NCBI GenBank assembly: GCA_034168985.1
Contig: JAXFJE010000012.1
Location: forward strand, 1-39,099
DNA: 39,099 nucleotides
Reading direction: 5' to 3'
Source: JALEVB01 sp022768265
GTDB taxonomy: Bacteria > Bacillota_I > Bacilli_A > Erysipelotrichales > Erysipelotrichaceae
Part shown: positions 15,652-23,754 of the stretch, one piece after another
Layout of the letters: each line of letters opens with the position of its first letter
Position numbering within the stretch: the first letter of the stretch is position 1
The notes under the pieces: generated by a model
What the model saw: the letters and a program-made list of their open reading frames with translations, nothing else
Database searches by the model: none
What the model was told of the DNA's origin: nothing
Position numbers and translations under genes: made by a program

Positions 15652-16620
15652 ATGGTTAAGGTATTGATCATAACATCAGATATTACTGGTATCATCCAAA
15701 AAGATAGCGAAGCATTGAAACAAATGATGGAGCGTTTTGCTGAATGCACATTTAAAGTGGTTGCCAAAGGGGAGGAAACTCAAGAAGATATTCTATGGGC
15801 AGATGTAATTACTGGGCATCCTTATCGTAAATTATTAAAGCAGGCCAATGGTCTACAGTGGTTGCATCTACAGTCAGCAGGTGTAAATGGTTATGAGGAT
15901 CTTGAACTTTATGGTAATAAAAATATCCTTTTGACTAGAAGCGCTGATGTTTTTAGCGTTGCGATGGCTGAACATGCTTTAGGGATGCTTTTAGCTTTAA
16001 ATCGCTTATTACCTTTTTTTATTCGTCAAAGCCTTGATCATAATTGGCAAAGGATACATGCTAGATATGAATTAAGTGGGTCAACTGTACTGTTATTAGG
16101 TTGTGGTAGCATTGCTAAAGAAATAGCCAAAAGATTAAAGGGCTTTGATTGTAAGGTCTTAGGTATTAAGCGAGATGTTACAAAACCAATTGAGCATTTT
16201 GATCAATTATATACTAACGCTCAAAAAGATGAGGCCATTGCTAAGGCTGACTATATCATCAATACTTTGCCTCTTACTGATAGTACCTTTCATTATCTAA
16301 GTGCGCATGAGTTTGCTTTGATGAAGCAAAGAACGATATTTATCAATGTTGGAAGAGGGAAAACGGTAGATACCATTGCTTTGATCGAAGCTTTACAAAA
16401 TAAGCAAATTATGGGAGCTGGATTGGATGTTTTTGAAAATGAGCCCTTAGAAGTAGATAGCTTGCTTTGGGAAATGGATAATGTCATCATTACTCCACAT
16501 GGTTCAGGAGATTCTTTGCAAAGTGAAATAAGACGTTTAAAATTGTTTGAGCAACAGTTAAGTAAATTTATCAAGGGTGAAAAATTGGAATTTGTGGTCA
16601 ATTTTAAAAAAGGTTATTAA
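15652..16620 (+). CDS. D-isomer-specific 2-hydroxyacid dehydrogenase
   Basis: A 322-residue NAD(P)-dependent oxidoreductase that interconverts a 2-keto acid and a D-2-hydroxy acid. The nucleotide-binding loop is LLGCGSIAKEIAKRL (about 145-160). Catalytic residues sit where expected: arginine in NVGRGKTVD (about 230), glutamate in DVFENEPLE (about 260) and histidine in ITPHGSG (about 283). Length is usual for the family. The substrate cannot be read from sequence. It is a single gene between an MFS/ArsR unit and a secreted-protein/RsgI-like pair. Confidence 0.88.
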   Translation: MVKVLIITSDITGIIQKDSEALKQMMERFAECTFKVVAKGEETQEDILWADVITGHPYRKLLKQANGLQWLHLQSAGVNGYEDLELYGNKNILLTRSADVFSVAMAEHALGMLLALNRLLPFFIRQSLDHNWQRIHARYELSGSTVLLLGCGSIAKEIAKRLKGFDCKVLGIKRDVTKPIEHFDQLYTNAQKDEAIAKADYIINTLPLTDSTFHYLSAHEFALMKQRTIFINVGRGKTVDTIALIEALQNKQIMGAGLDVFENEPLEVDSLLWEMDNVIITPHGSGDSLQSEIRRLKLFEQQLSKFIKGEKLEFVVNFKKGY

Positions 16621-16697
16621 AAATAATTTTTTTTGAATAAAAATAATAGTTTGCTTCGTATTAATGGTGAAGTCAGGTATGACACAAGGAGGAAAAT

Positions 16698-17015
16698 ATG
16701 AAGAAACTATTAATATTATTGACACTAGGAATCATCGTTATTGGTGGTGCTACACTTTCAGTGTTTGCTGAAGACAGCAAGGCTGATAATAGGTATACTG
16801 ATACAAATTATGAAAGATATGGTCGTCGTTGTGATCGTTATTATTTTGAGAATGATGATCAAGTAGGACAACGTCAAGATTATCGAGCATATCGAAATTG
16901 TGAAAATATGTATTTTGTAGATGAAAATAATGATGGTATCTGCGATAATTATGATAGTAATCATAATTGTGGTAGAGGCCAAGGTTACGGCAGACAATTT
17001 CGTCGTTGTCAATAA
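16698..17015 (+). CDS. Small secreted protein, charged and Asn/Asp/Cys-rich
   Basis: A 105-residue protein. Residues 1-25 are a signal peptide (KK, hydrophobic core, SVFAED cleavage zone). The mature part is rich in Arg, Tyr, Asp and Asn. FVDENNDGICDNYDSN (about residues 74-89) resembles the D-x-D/N-x-D-G calcium-loop-like motif found in small exported proteins encoded next to RsgI-like genes. ATG at 16698 follows AAGGAGG. The RsgI-like gene begins 22 bases after its stop, so the two are one unit. Molecular role unknown. Confidence 0.6.
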   Translation: MKKLLILLTLGIIVIGGATLSVFAEDSKADNRYTDTNYERYGRRCDRYYFENDDQVGQRQDYRAYRNCENMYFVDENNDGICDNYDSNHNCGRGQGYGRQFRRCQ

Positions 17016-17037
17016 TTGACAAATGAAAGGTGGTTAG

Positions 17038-17751
17038 ATGATGAATAAACTAAAAGAAGCTTTCAAAGAAATTCATGCAGATCAGGGCTTGAAGAATAAA
17101 ACATATGCGAATGTTTTGTTAGAAGCTAAGCGAGATGCAAAACATCATCATAATCACCTACTTCGACCACTCATCATGATCAGTTGTGTTCTTTTAGTTG
17201 TTGGTAGTAGCTATTGGCTATATTTTATTCCTGTTTCAGCTATTAGCATAGATATCAATCCTTCTATTGAGCTATCGATAAATCGTTTGGATCGGGTCAT
17301 AGATGTATATGCATTTAATCAGGAAGCTAAACAGATCGTAGATCAAACATCGTTAGAAAATATGCATTATAAAGATGCGATATCAACTTTAACTAATCAA
17401 AAGGAACTTGAAGCTTATTTGCAAGATGCAGCTTTAGAAATAACAGTTTCTTGTCATGATGAAAAAAAGGCTGATAAAATGTTGGGCAATGTTAAGGATT
17501 GCATGCGTAATGGTCAAAATGTCCGTTATGAAAGTGTTGATTATCGTGAAGTAAAAAATGCTCATCAAAATCACTTATCGTGCGGAAAATATGCAAAATA
17601 TCTCATGTTAAAAGAATATGATGAAGATATAACTTGCGAGCAGGTTGCTGGTATGAGCATGCGTAGCATAAATGAACTTTTATCCCAATATGAAGATAAT
17701 GGTAATGTAAATGGTAATCATGGCAATGGTTGCCATCGTCAAGGTCAATAA
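17038..17751 (+). CDS. RsgI-like anti-sigma-factor family membrane protein
   Basis: A 237-residue protein with a cytoplasmic N-terminus of about 40 residues, one membrane segment (about 42-65, LLRPLIMISCVLLVVGSSY...) and an outside domain. That domain opens with ISIDINPSIELSINRLDRVIDV, the hallmark of RsgI N-terminal regions. RsgI proteins bind SigI-type sigma factors inside and sense wall or polysaccharide signals outside. The C-terminus is Asn/Gly/His-rich. No sigma factor gene is adjacent, which is unusual for this family; its partner must lie elsewhere or the protein has another job. ATG at 17038 or 17041 after GAAAGGTGG. Confidence 0.72.
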   Translation: MMNKLKEAFKEIHADQGLKNKTYANVLLEAKRDAKHHHNHLLRPLIMISCVLLVVGSSYWLYFIPVSAISIDINPSIELSINRLDRVIDVYAFNQEAKQIVDQTSLENMHYKDAISTLTNQKELEAYLQDAALEITVSCHDEKKADKMLGNVKDCMRNGQNVRYESVDYREVKNAHQNHLSCGKYAKYLMLKEYDEDITCEQVAGMSMRSINELLSQYEDNGNVNGNHGNGCHRQGQ

Positions 17752-17778
17752 GATGCACATTTATTAGTGCATCTTTTT
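17751..17778 (+). terminator. Terminator after the RsgI-like gene
   Basis: AGATGCAC (17751-17758) pairs with GTGCATCT (17767-17774), followed by TTTTT. It overlaps the last base of the stop codon. Confidence 0.85.
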
Positions 17779-17787
17779 AAGTTACTA

Positions 17788-17816
17788 TTTGCCTATTTGC
17801 TAATATATGGTAATAT
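17788..17816 (+). promoter_or_regulatory. Promoter of the purine/molybdenum hydroxylase operon
   Basis: TTTGCC (17788-17793), 17 bases, then TGG-TAATAT (extended -10, TAATAT at 17811-17816). Transcription would begin close to 17823, right at the riboswitch. Confidence 0.5.
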
Positions 17817-17823
17817 TGTAGGG

Positions 17824-17950
17824 TGTTTCATATAAATCTGTTAATATGGTACAGATGTTTCTAGCTCAAACCGTAAATTTGAGACTATGGATCGACAGTT
17901 TTTTCATATTGCAAAAATGTTGATTCTCGTATGAAACGAGAATTTTTTTA
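17824..17950 (+). ncRNA. Purine riboswitch, guanine class, with terminator
   Basis: The aptamer holds the conserved purine core: P1 strand CATA, P2 ATCTG/CAGAT around loop TTAATATGGTA, junction GTTTCTA, P3 CTCAAA/TTTGAG around CCGTAAA, then GACTATG. The base before TATG that pairs with the ligand is C (GAC-TATG), the guanine/hypoxanthine-type identity; adenine riboswitches have T. Downstream, ATTCTCGT (17923-17930) and ACGAGAAT (17936-17943) with a T-run form the terminator. Guanine-class binding should therefore switch the downstream permease and hydroxylase genes off. Confidence 0.9.
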
Positions 17951-17966
17951 TTGGAAGGGGATAAAG

Positions 17967-19268
17967 ATGAGTAAAGAAAAGAAAACAGGTTCAATTTATG
18001 AATTAGATGGTATCGTACCTTTAAAACAAGCCTTACCTTTAGGTATCCAACACGTCTTAGCAATGTTTTTAGGAAATATCTCACCTTTATTGATCGTATG
18101 TGGCATGATCGGTATGGATGTTTCATTGAAAACAACTTTGATTCAAAACGCAATGTTTGTAGCTGGGGTTGCTACATTGATCCAATTATATCCATTTTGG
18201 AAGATCGGTAGTGGGTTACCAATCGTCATGGGTACTAGTTCAGGCTTTATCGGTACTGCTAAAGCCATCGGAGCTTTATTTGGTTATGGTGCTTTGATGG
18301 GAGCAAGCTTTGTTGGTGGTATCTTTGAAATGGTCTTGGGCTATTTTATCAAACCATTGCGAAAATTATTCCCACCGGTTGTTACTAGCTTGGTAATCAT
18401 TTCTATCGGTTTATCTTTATTGCCAGTTGGTATCAATTATTTTGGTGGTGGTGCTGGTGCAGCTGATTTTGGTTCGATCAATCATTTGATGGTAGGAACT
18501 TTTGTTATCATCGTTATCTTGATTGCTAAACAATTTAAAGGCTTCTTCAGCAATGCTTCGATTCTAATCGGGATCATTGCTGGTTATATCTTGGCTATTT
18601 GCTTGAATATGGTCGATTTTACTCAGGTCAATCAAGCAGCTTGGATCGCTTTACCAGTATTTATGCCCGTAGCTTTTGAGTTTAATATGCAAGCAATCAT
18701 TGCGATGGGCATCATGTTCATTGCAACGACCGTTGAAACCATCGGTGATGTTAGTGGTGTTGCCAATGGTGGTTTAGATCGTGAAGCTAGTGATGCTGAA
18801 TTACAAGGTGGAGTTATGGCTGATGGTCTAGGCAGTGTTTTAGGTTGTATCTTTGGAGTCTTACCAAATACTAGCTTTTCACAAAATGTTGGCTTGGTAG
18901 CTGTTACGAAAGTTGTTAACCGTTTCGTTATTTGTACAGGGGCAATTTTCTTGATCCTTTGTGGCTTCTGCCCTAAATTAAGTGCGTTATTTTCTGTAAT
19001 GCCGCAATCAGTTTTAGGTGGAGCTGCCGTGATCATGTTCTCAATGATCTTGGTTAGTGGTATCCAATCGTTGACACGTACACCATTGACAGAAAGAGAT
19101 GGCTTGATCGTTGCTTTAGCAATCGGTTTAGGAGTAGGTATCGGTAATGTACCTAGTGTCTTAGCGCAATTACCTTCATGGGTAGGCAATATTTTTGCCC
19201 AAAATGGTATCATCATGACTTTTGTGATTGCAACCGTCATGAATTTGATCTTACCGCAAGATAAATAA
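17967..19268 (+). CDS. NCS2-family purine (xanthine/uracil-type) permease
   Basis: A 433-residue membrane protein with 12-14 hydrophobic segments. NCS2 landmarks are visible: GIQHVLAMF in TM1, the TVETIGDVSGVANGG motif (about 250-265) with the conserved glutamate, and NTSFSQNVGL (about 300-310). It imports a purine base or xanthine/urate with protons. ATG at 17967 is chosen because GGAAGGGG precedes it; an in-frame ATG at 17931 lies inside the riboswitch terminator. The guanine-class riboswitch and the hydroxylase genes downstream point to a purine rather than uracil. The last base of its stop is the first base of the next start. Confidence 0.93.
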   Translation: MSKEKKTGSIYELDGIVPLKQALPLGIQHVLAMFLGNISPLLIVCGMIGMDVSLKTTLIQNAMFVAGVATLIQLYPFWKIGSGLPIVMGTSSGFIGTAKAIGALFGYGALMGASFVGGIFEMVLGYFIKPLRKLFPPVVTSLVIISIGLSLLPVGINYFGGGAGAADFGSINHLMVGTFVIIVILIAKQFKGFFSNASILIGIIAGYILAICLNMVDFTQVNQAAWIALPVFMPVAFEFNMQAIIAMGIMFIATTVETIGDVSGVANGGLDREASDAELQGGVMADGLGSVLGCIFGVLPNTSFSQNVGLVAVTKVVNRFVICTGAIFLILCGFCPKLSALFSVMPQSVLGGAAVIMFSMILVSGIQSLTRTPLTERDGLIVALAIGLGVGIGNVPSVLAQLPSWVGNIFAQNGIIMTFVIATVMNLILPQDK

Positions 19269-19771
19269 TGAAGATCTTTATTACAGGTTCCAAGGGCAGC
19301 GGTAAATCAACCTTGGTAAATAAAATTACAAAATCGTTGGCGTTAGATGTCAGCGGTTTTGTTACGTTACCGCGCTATGAAGACGGCGAAAGAATCGGTT
19401 TTTATTTTCATTCGTTAGTTGAAATTGCTGATAATGATCAGCAATTTTCACAGCAAAAGCCATATATCAACGAAGTGATTCCAGGAATCTTGGATGATCT
19501 AGGGGTTCGTTGTTTAAAAGCGAGCCAAGGTGATAGGTATATCATCATGGATGAAATTGGATATCTAGAGCATGATGAGAAGCTATATTTAGCTGCTTTA
19601 GAAGAAACTATCCAAAATAATGCAAATATCCTTGGTGTTTTACGGCAATGCGCGATAGAATATATTCAAAAGATCAAAGCAAGAAACGATATCGTTTTGC
19701 TCGATCTTGATGAGCTAAGCTTTGATGAAGCGTATGAAATGATATTTAAGCAAATGAAAGGGAAGATTTAA
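19268..19771 (+). CDS. THEP1-like nucleoside-triphosphatase
   Basis: A 167-residue P-loop protein of the NTPase_1/THEP1 type. Walker A is GSKGSGKST (residues 7-15), SGFVTLPRYEDGERIGFYF matches the GFxT...G.RIGF signature, and IIMDEIGYLE is Walker B. THEP1 enzymes hydrolyse NTPs in vitro; their biological role is poorly known. It sits between the permease (TAATG overlap) and the importer lipoprotein, inside a molybdenum hydroxylase operon. A role in cofactor insertion or nucleotide handling, in place of the YqeB/YqeC accessory proteins that are not seen here, is speculation. Confidence 0.75.
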   Translation: MKIFITGSKGSGKSTLVNKITKSLALDVSGFVTLPRYEDGERIGFYFHSLVEIADNDQQFSQQKPYINEVIPGILDDLGVRCLKASQGDRYIIMDEIGYLEHDEKLYLAALEETIQNNANILGVLRQCAIEYIQKIKARNDIVLLDLDELSFDEAYEMIFKQMKGKI

Positions 19772-19772
19772 G

Positions 19773-20801
19773 ATGAAAAAACTAATTAAAGGACTATTAG
19801 CCTTAGCTTTATGCTTGAGCATTAGTGCTTGTGCTACTTCTACAAGCGATGAAAAACCAGCTACATCAGTACCATCAACCGCTGAAGCCACCACGGGTTT
19901 TACCATTGAAGATCATGCGGGCAGAACAGTTACCTTTGAAGAAATGGCGCAAACAGTGGCTAGTGGTTATTATATCGTGACCTCGACCTTATTAGGACTA
20001 GATTGTGAAGATGCGTTGGTAGGGGTAGAAATGAAAGCGGATAGTCGTAAGATCTACAGTATGGTGGATCCTAAGATCGTTGAGCTGCCATCTTTAGGTA
20101 ATAAGAAGAATTTCAATATCGAAGCATGTGTAGAGGCAGATCCCGATGTCGTATTTTTACCAATTAGCTTGAAAGATTATGTTGAACAATTAGAAGCTTT
20201 AGATATGAAAGTGGTTTTGTTAAGTCCCGAAAGTACTCAAAGCTTTGATGATGCGGTAAAGATCTTAGCTAAGGTCATGGGCAAAGAAGAAATTAGCGCA
20301 CAATATTTTGCTTATCGTGATGAATTGTTAGCTAAATATATCAAACCACAAGAAAATAAAAAACGTGTTTATTTTGCAGGTAGCACGATCTTAGAAGCAG
20401 CTGGTGGCAAGATGTTTCAAAATGAATTGATCGCTCAAGCCTATGGGGAATATGTCTTTGCGCAAGATCTGCAAGATGTAGCTAGCTGGCAAAATATCAA
20501 TGTTGAAGAAATCATCGCGCAAGATCCAGAGTATATCTTTATCGAACAAGGTGGCACCAGTGTTGAAGAAATCTTGAATGATCCAGCCTTAAGTGAAGTA
20601 ACAGCAATCAAAAATCAGCAAGTTTATGTGTTCCCTAGTGAATATGAAACTTGGGATACGCCAAATCTATCTTCATGCTTAGGGGTATTATGGATGCATG
20701 CCATCTTATATCCTGAAAGTGTTTCCTTAGAAGATGTGGCGAAAGAAGCTAATGCTTTCTATGAACAATTCTATGGATTTGATGCACAATTGGCATTTTA
20801 A
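19773..20801 (+). CDS. Substrate-binding lipoprotein of a FecB/BtuF-type ABC importer (likely molybdate/tungstate)
   Basis: A 342-residue lipoprotein. Residues 1-20 are a lipoprotein signal with the lipobox ISAC (Cys about 19) and a Thr/Ser-rich spacer. FTIEDHAGRTVTF starts a class III periplasmic-binding fold (pfam01497); VEADPDVVFLP and IIAQDPEYIFIEQGG are typical of it. Relatives bind siderophores, heme, B12 or, in MolA, molybdate and tungstate. Its place inside a molybdenum enzyme operon makes molybdate the best guess; no ligand residues could be verified. It shares one base with the permease start downstream. Confidence 0.8.
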   Translation: MKKLIKGLLALALCLSISACATSTSDEKPATSVPSTAEATTGFTIEDHAGRTVTFEEMAQTVASGYYIVTSTLLGLDCEDALVGVEMKADSRKIYSMVDPKIVELPSLGNKKNFNIEACVEADPDVVFLPISLKDYVEQLEALDMKVVLLSPESTQSFDDAVKILAKVMGKEEISAQYFAYRDELLAKYIKPQENKKRVYFAGSTILEAAGGKMFQNELIAQAYGEYVFAQDLQDVASWQNINVEEIIAQDPEYIFIEQGGTSVEEILNDPALSEVTAIKNQQVYVFPSEYETWDTPNLSSCLGVLWMHAILYPESVSLEDVAKEANAFYEQFYGFDAQLAF

Positions 20802-21775
20802 TGATGAATAAAAAGCAAATCTTATTATTGATCGGCTTGATCACGGTGATGATCATATCCTTGTTATCGGGAAGATATAGCGCTAGTGCTTTTGAAGCTG
20901 CTAGCGCTTTGCTTGATGGTCGATCATCAACCTTAGGGAAGATCATTTATGATATTCGCTTGCCGCGGATCATCTTTGTCATTTTAGGGGGAGGAGCCTT
21001 GGCATTATCAGGCTTGATCTTGCAGACGGTCTTTAAAAACCCCTTGGCTAGTGGTGATGTTTTAGGAACAAGCAGTGGCTGTGCCTTAGGGGCGGCAATA
21101 GCGATCATTTGGGGCTTTGGTCTATATGGACGCTTTATCTTTGCTTTTATGGGAGGATTGATCGCGATGGTGGCGTGCTTATTTTTGGCGAATAAGGTCA
21201 AAGGCAGCCATATCTTGAACTATGTGATCGCGGGGATGATCTTACAAGCTATATGTACGGCGTTATTGATGGTCATCAAGCTGATGGCTGATCCCTATCA
21301 TCAATTAGGAACCATTGAGTTTTGGTTGATGGGCGGTTTTGCGGATATCACTTGGGAAAAGCTTGTGATGATCGCGCCTTTGATCATAGTCGTCATTTTG
21401 CTTTTATATAAATTACGCTGGCAGATCCAGTTATTAGCCTTTGGTAAAGAAGCAGATAGCTTAGGTATCGATAGTCAAAAGATCATGATGATCGTTTTAT
21501 TGCTTTGTGCGGTGTTGATCAGCAGCGTGATAGCAATGGCCGGATTAGTTAGTTGGGTAGGCTTATTGGTACCTCATATCATGCGCTTATCTTATAAAGA
21601 TAGCTTTAGCAAAAGCTATGGCTATAATTTACTGGGAGGAGCGATCTTTTTGTTGCTGGCGGATAGCTTGGCTAGAAATATCTTTGCGTATGAATTGCCA
21701 ATCAGTATCTTGACTAGTTTATTTGGCGCAATCTTTTTGCTGATCTTATTTATAAAAGGAATGATCGATATATGA
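20801..21775 (+). CDS. FecCD-family ABC importer permease
   Basis: A 324-residue permease with about ten membrane segments. LPRIIFVILGGGALALSGLILQTVFKNPLASGDVLG is the standard FecCD N-terminal region, with NPLA matching the usual coupling stretch, and GLVSWVGLLVPHIMRL is the second conserved segment. It forms the dimeric channel of type II importers. It starts one base into the stop of the lipoprotein and overlaps the ATPase start by four bases (ATGA). Probable molybdate or tungstate importer in this setting, by analogy with MolB. Confidence 0.88.
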   Translation: MMNKKQILLLIGLITVMIISLLSGRYSASAFEAASALLDGRSSTLGKIIYDIRLPRIIFVILGGGALALSGLILQTVFKNPLASGDVLGTSSGCALGAAIAIIWGFGLYGRFIFAFMGGLIAMVACLFLANKVKGSHILNYVIAGMILQAICTALLMVIKLMADPYHQLGTIEFWLMGGFADITWEKLVMIAPLIIVVILLLYKLRWQIQLLAFGKEADSLGIDSQKIMMIVLLLCAVLISSVIAMAGLVSWVGLLVPHIMRLSYKDSFSKSYGYNLLGGAIFLLLADSLARNIFAYELPISILTSLFGAIFLLILFIKGMIDI

Positions 21776-22521
21776 TAAAGGTTGATGATATAAGCGTTAA
21801 ATTACGTGATAAAATAATTATAGATAAAATTAAATTTGATATTCCTAGTGGCCAGATCATCATGCTTCTAGGAGAAAATGGCTGTGGAAAGACAACTTTG
21901 ATCAAAGCGATGCTGGGGCTTTATCCGCTGGAAAAAGGGAAGATCATGTACGAAGCGCAAAATCTTAAGAATTTGACGCTCAAACAAAAAGCGGCAATCT
22001 TTGCATACATGCCGCAGATCAAGGACATGGTCGATAACATTACTTGTCTTGAAGTGGTCATCAGTGGTCTAAGCCGTCATCATAGCATCTTACATATCCC
22101 GGATCATCAAGACGAAATCCTTGCCAAAAAGATCATGGCTGATTTTGGCATCTTAGAGCTAGCCCAATCGCGGATCGATCAGATCAGTGGCGGCCAGCTG
22201 CAGATGGTATATCTATGTCGCTCATTTATTCAAGATGCAAAATGTATCTTGATGGATGAACCATGTACTTATCTAGATTTTATCAAGCAACATAGGTTTT
22301 TAAAGGAAGTTATCAAGTTAAAAAGCTTAGGCAAAAGCGTATTGCTGAGCATCCACGATCCAGCCCTAGCTTTGAAATATGGCGATCAGATCGTTTTGAT
22401 GCATCAAGGCAAGATCAAAGCTATTATTAATAAAGATGGGGATATGGCGCAAAAATTACAACAGCTATATCAGGAAATATATCCCGATCAAAATATAGAA
22501 ATAGGAGGAAAAAATGCTTAG
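21772..22521 (+). CDS. ABC importer ATPase (FepC/MolC-like)
   Basis: A 249-residue ATPase with Walker A GENGCGKTT (about residue 35), signature ISGGQLQMVYLCRSF (about 140), Walker B CILMDEP (about 160) and switch histidine in LSIHDPALA. Length and layout match the ATPases of FecCD-type importers. It overlaps the permease by four bases and the FAD-subunit gene by eight, so import and enzyme genes are translated together. This direct overlap strongly suggests the imported substrate is needed by the hydroxylase. Confidence 0.9.
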   Translation: MIKVDDISVKLRDKIIIDKIKFDIPSGQIIMLLGENGCGKTTLIKAMLGLYPLEKGKIMYEAQNLKNLTLKQKAAIFAYMPQIKDMVDNITCLEVVISGLSRHHSILHIPDHQDEILAKKIMADFGILELAQSRIDQISGGQLQMVYLCRSFIQDAKCILMDEPCTYLDFIKQHRFLKEVIKLKSLGKSVLLSIHDPALALKYGDQIVLMHQGKIKAIINKDGDMAQKLQQLYQEIYPDQNIEIGGKNA

Positions 22522-23281
22522 AATTCAACAGTATCAAAAAGTCGAAAACTTACAGGAAGCATATGATCTATTACAAAAAAATCGTAATAATCAGATCATT
22601 GCGGGCATGCTTTGGCTAAAAATGGAAGATCGTACCATTCCTGTAGGAATCGATCTTGTTAAACTTGGTTTAGATCAAATCGAAGAAGATGAAGAAAAAT
22701 TTGTCATTGGAGCTAGCGTTACCTTAAGAGCATTAGAACAACATGCAAGTTTAAATAAATGGTGCAATAATGTCTTTAAAGATGCCCTTAAAGATATCGT
22801 CGGTGTACAATTTCGCAATTTAGCAACCGTGGGTGGCAGCGTATATTCACGTTTTGGTTTTTCCGATGTGTTATGTGCTTTGATGTGTATGCCATGTGAT
22901 GTTGTGTTATACCATGGGGGCAAGATGGATATCGAAAGCTTTGTAAATAGTGATTTTCAACGTGATATCGTGACCCATATCATCGTTTATAAAAATCAGG
23001 ATAAACGTAGCTTTATCTGTCATCGCAATAGTGCGACCGATATTGCAGCTTTAAATCTAAGCATCTGGGAACAAGGATCGACATATTTGATCAATGTCGG
23101 AGCTAGACCGCAAAAGGTAAAACGTTATCAACTTGCAAAAGATGACAACGAAAAAGTAGCATTACAACTAAAGGCTATGGTCGAATGTGATAGCAACATG
23201 CGTGCTAGCAAAGCTTATCGCGAAGCCTTGACATATGGACTATGTATAAAGGCCCTTAAGAAGATGGAGGAAGAAGCATGA
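22514..23281 (+). CDS. Molybdenum hydroxylase FAD-binding subunit
   Basis: A 255-residue medium subunit (CoxM/XdhB-like). ATVGGSVYSRFGFSDVLCAL (about residues 98-117) is the FAD-binding motif, normally AT-x-GGN-x-x; here GGS replaces GGN. IIAGMLWLK near residue 30 would be the other FAD loop (usually AGGT). It passes electrons from the iron-sulphur subunit to NAD or another acceptor. Shorter than many homologues (about 280-290). Overlaps the ATPase gene by eight bases and the next gene by four. The altered FAD loops are worth noting. Confidence 0.88.
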   Translation: MLRIQQYQKVENLQEAYDLLQKNRNNQIIAGMLWLKMEDRTIPVGIDLVKLGLDQIEEDEEKFVIGASVTLRALEQHASLNKWCNNVFKDALKDIVGVQFRNLATVGGSVYSRFGFSDVLCALMCMPCDVVLYHGGKMDIESFVNSDFQRDIVTHIIVYKNQDKRSFICHRNSATDIAALNLSIWEQGSTYLINVGARPQKVKRYQLAKDDNEKVALQLKAMVECDSNMRASKAYREALTYGLCIKALKKMEEEA

Positions 23282-23754
23282 TGGTAAAGATCAAGGTAAA
23301 TGATAAATTGATCATAGAAGAAATTGCTTGTGATCTATTGTTGATCGATTTTTTACGCCAACATGGATTTTATAGTGTAAAAAGAGGTTGTGAAACCAGT
23401 AATTGTGGTTTATGTACGGTATGGTTGGATGGCAAACCGATCTTGTCATGTTCAACCCTTTGTATCAAATGTGATGGTCATGAGGTAACGACCTTAGAAG
23501 GCCTAGAAAAAGAAGCTAGTGAATTTGCTTGTTTCATGGCTAATGAAGGTGCTGAACAATGTGGCTTTTGCTCGCCAGGACTGATCATGAATGTTTTAGC
23601 TATGGCTAAAGAATTAAAGGATCCTACAACCCAACAGATCAAAGAATATCTAGCTGGCAATCTATGCCGTTGTACAGGATATATGGGACAATTAAGAGCG
23701 ATTGAAAAATATCTAAAAGCTATCAAGGAGGGCAAGGATGAAACAGATCAATAA
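23278..23754 (+). CDS. Molybdenum hydroxylase 2Fe-2S subunit
   Basis: A 158-residue small subunit with both [2Fe-2S] sites. The plant-type cluster uses Cys38, Cys43, Cys46 and Cys58 (GCETSNCGLCTVWLDG...SC). The second, C-terminal cluster uses Cys95, Cys98, Cys130 and Cys132 (QCGFCSPG...LCRCTGY). It carries electrons between the molybdenum centre and FAD. The start overlaps the FAD-subunit stop; the gene overlaps the large subunit by 17 bases. Confidence 0.95.
   Translation: MMVKIKVNDKLIIEEIACDLLLIDFLRQHGFYSVKRGCETSNCGLCTVWLDGKPILSCSTLCIKCDGHEVTTLEGLEKEASEFACFMANEGAEQCGFCSPGLIMNVLAMAKELKDPTTQQIKEYLAGNLCRCTGYMGQLRAIEKYLKAIKEGKDETDQ

Noticed and set aside
16750..17022. Minus-strand frames rich in His/Tyr/Asn opposite the small secreted protein
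   Set aside because: Low-complexity translations mirroring Asn/Asp-rich codons of the plus-strand gene; no start signals.
17931..17966. Upstream ATG for the purine permease
   Set aside because: It lies in the riboswitch terminator and has no ribosome site; 17,967 has GGAAGGGG.
18632..19240. Minus-strand open frame (202 codons) opposite the purine permease
   Set aside because: Proline/threonine/lysine-rich translation typical of the reverse of a membrane protein gene; the NCS2 gene on the plus strand is certain.
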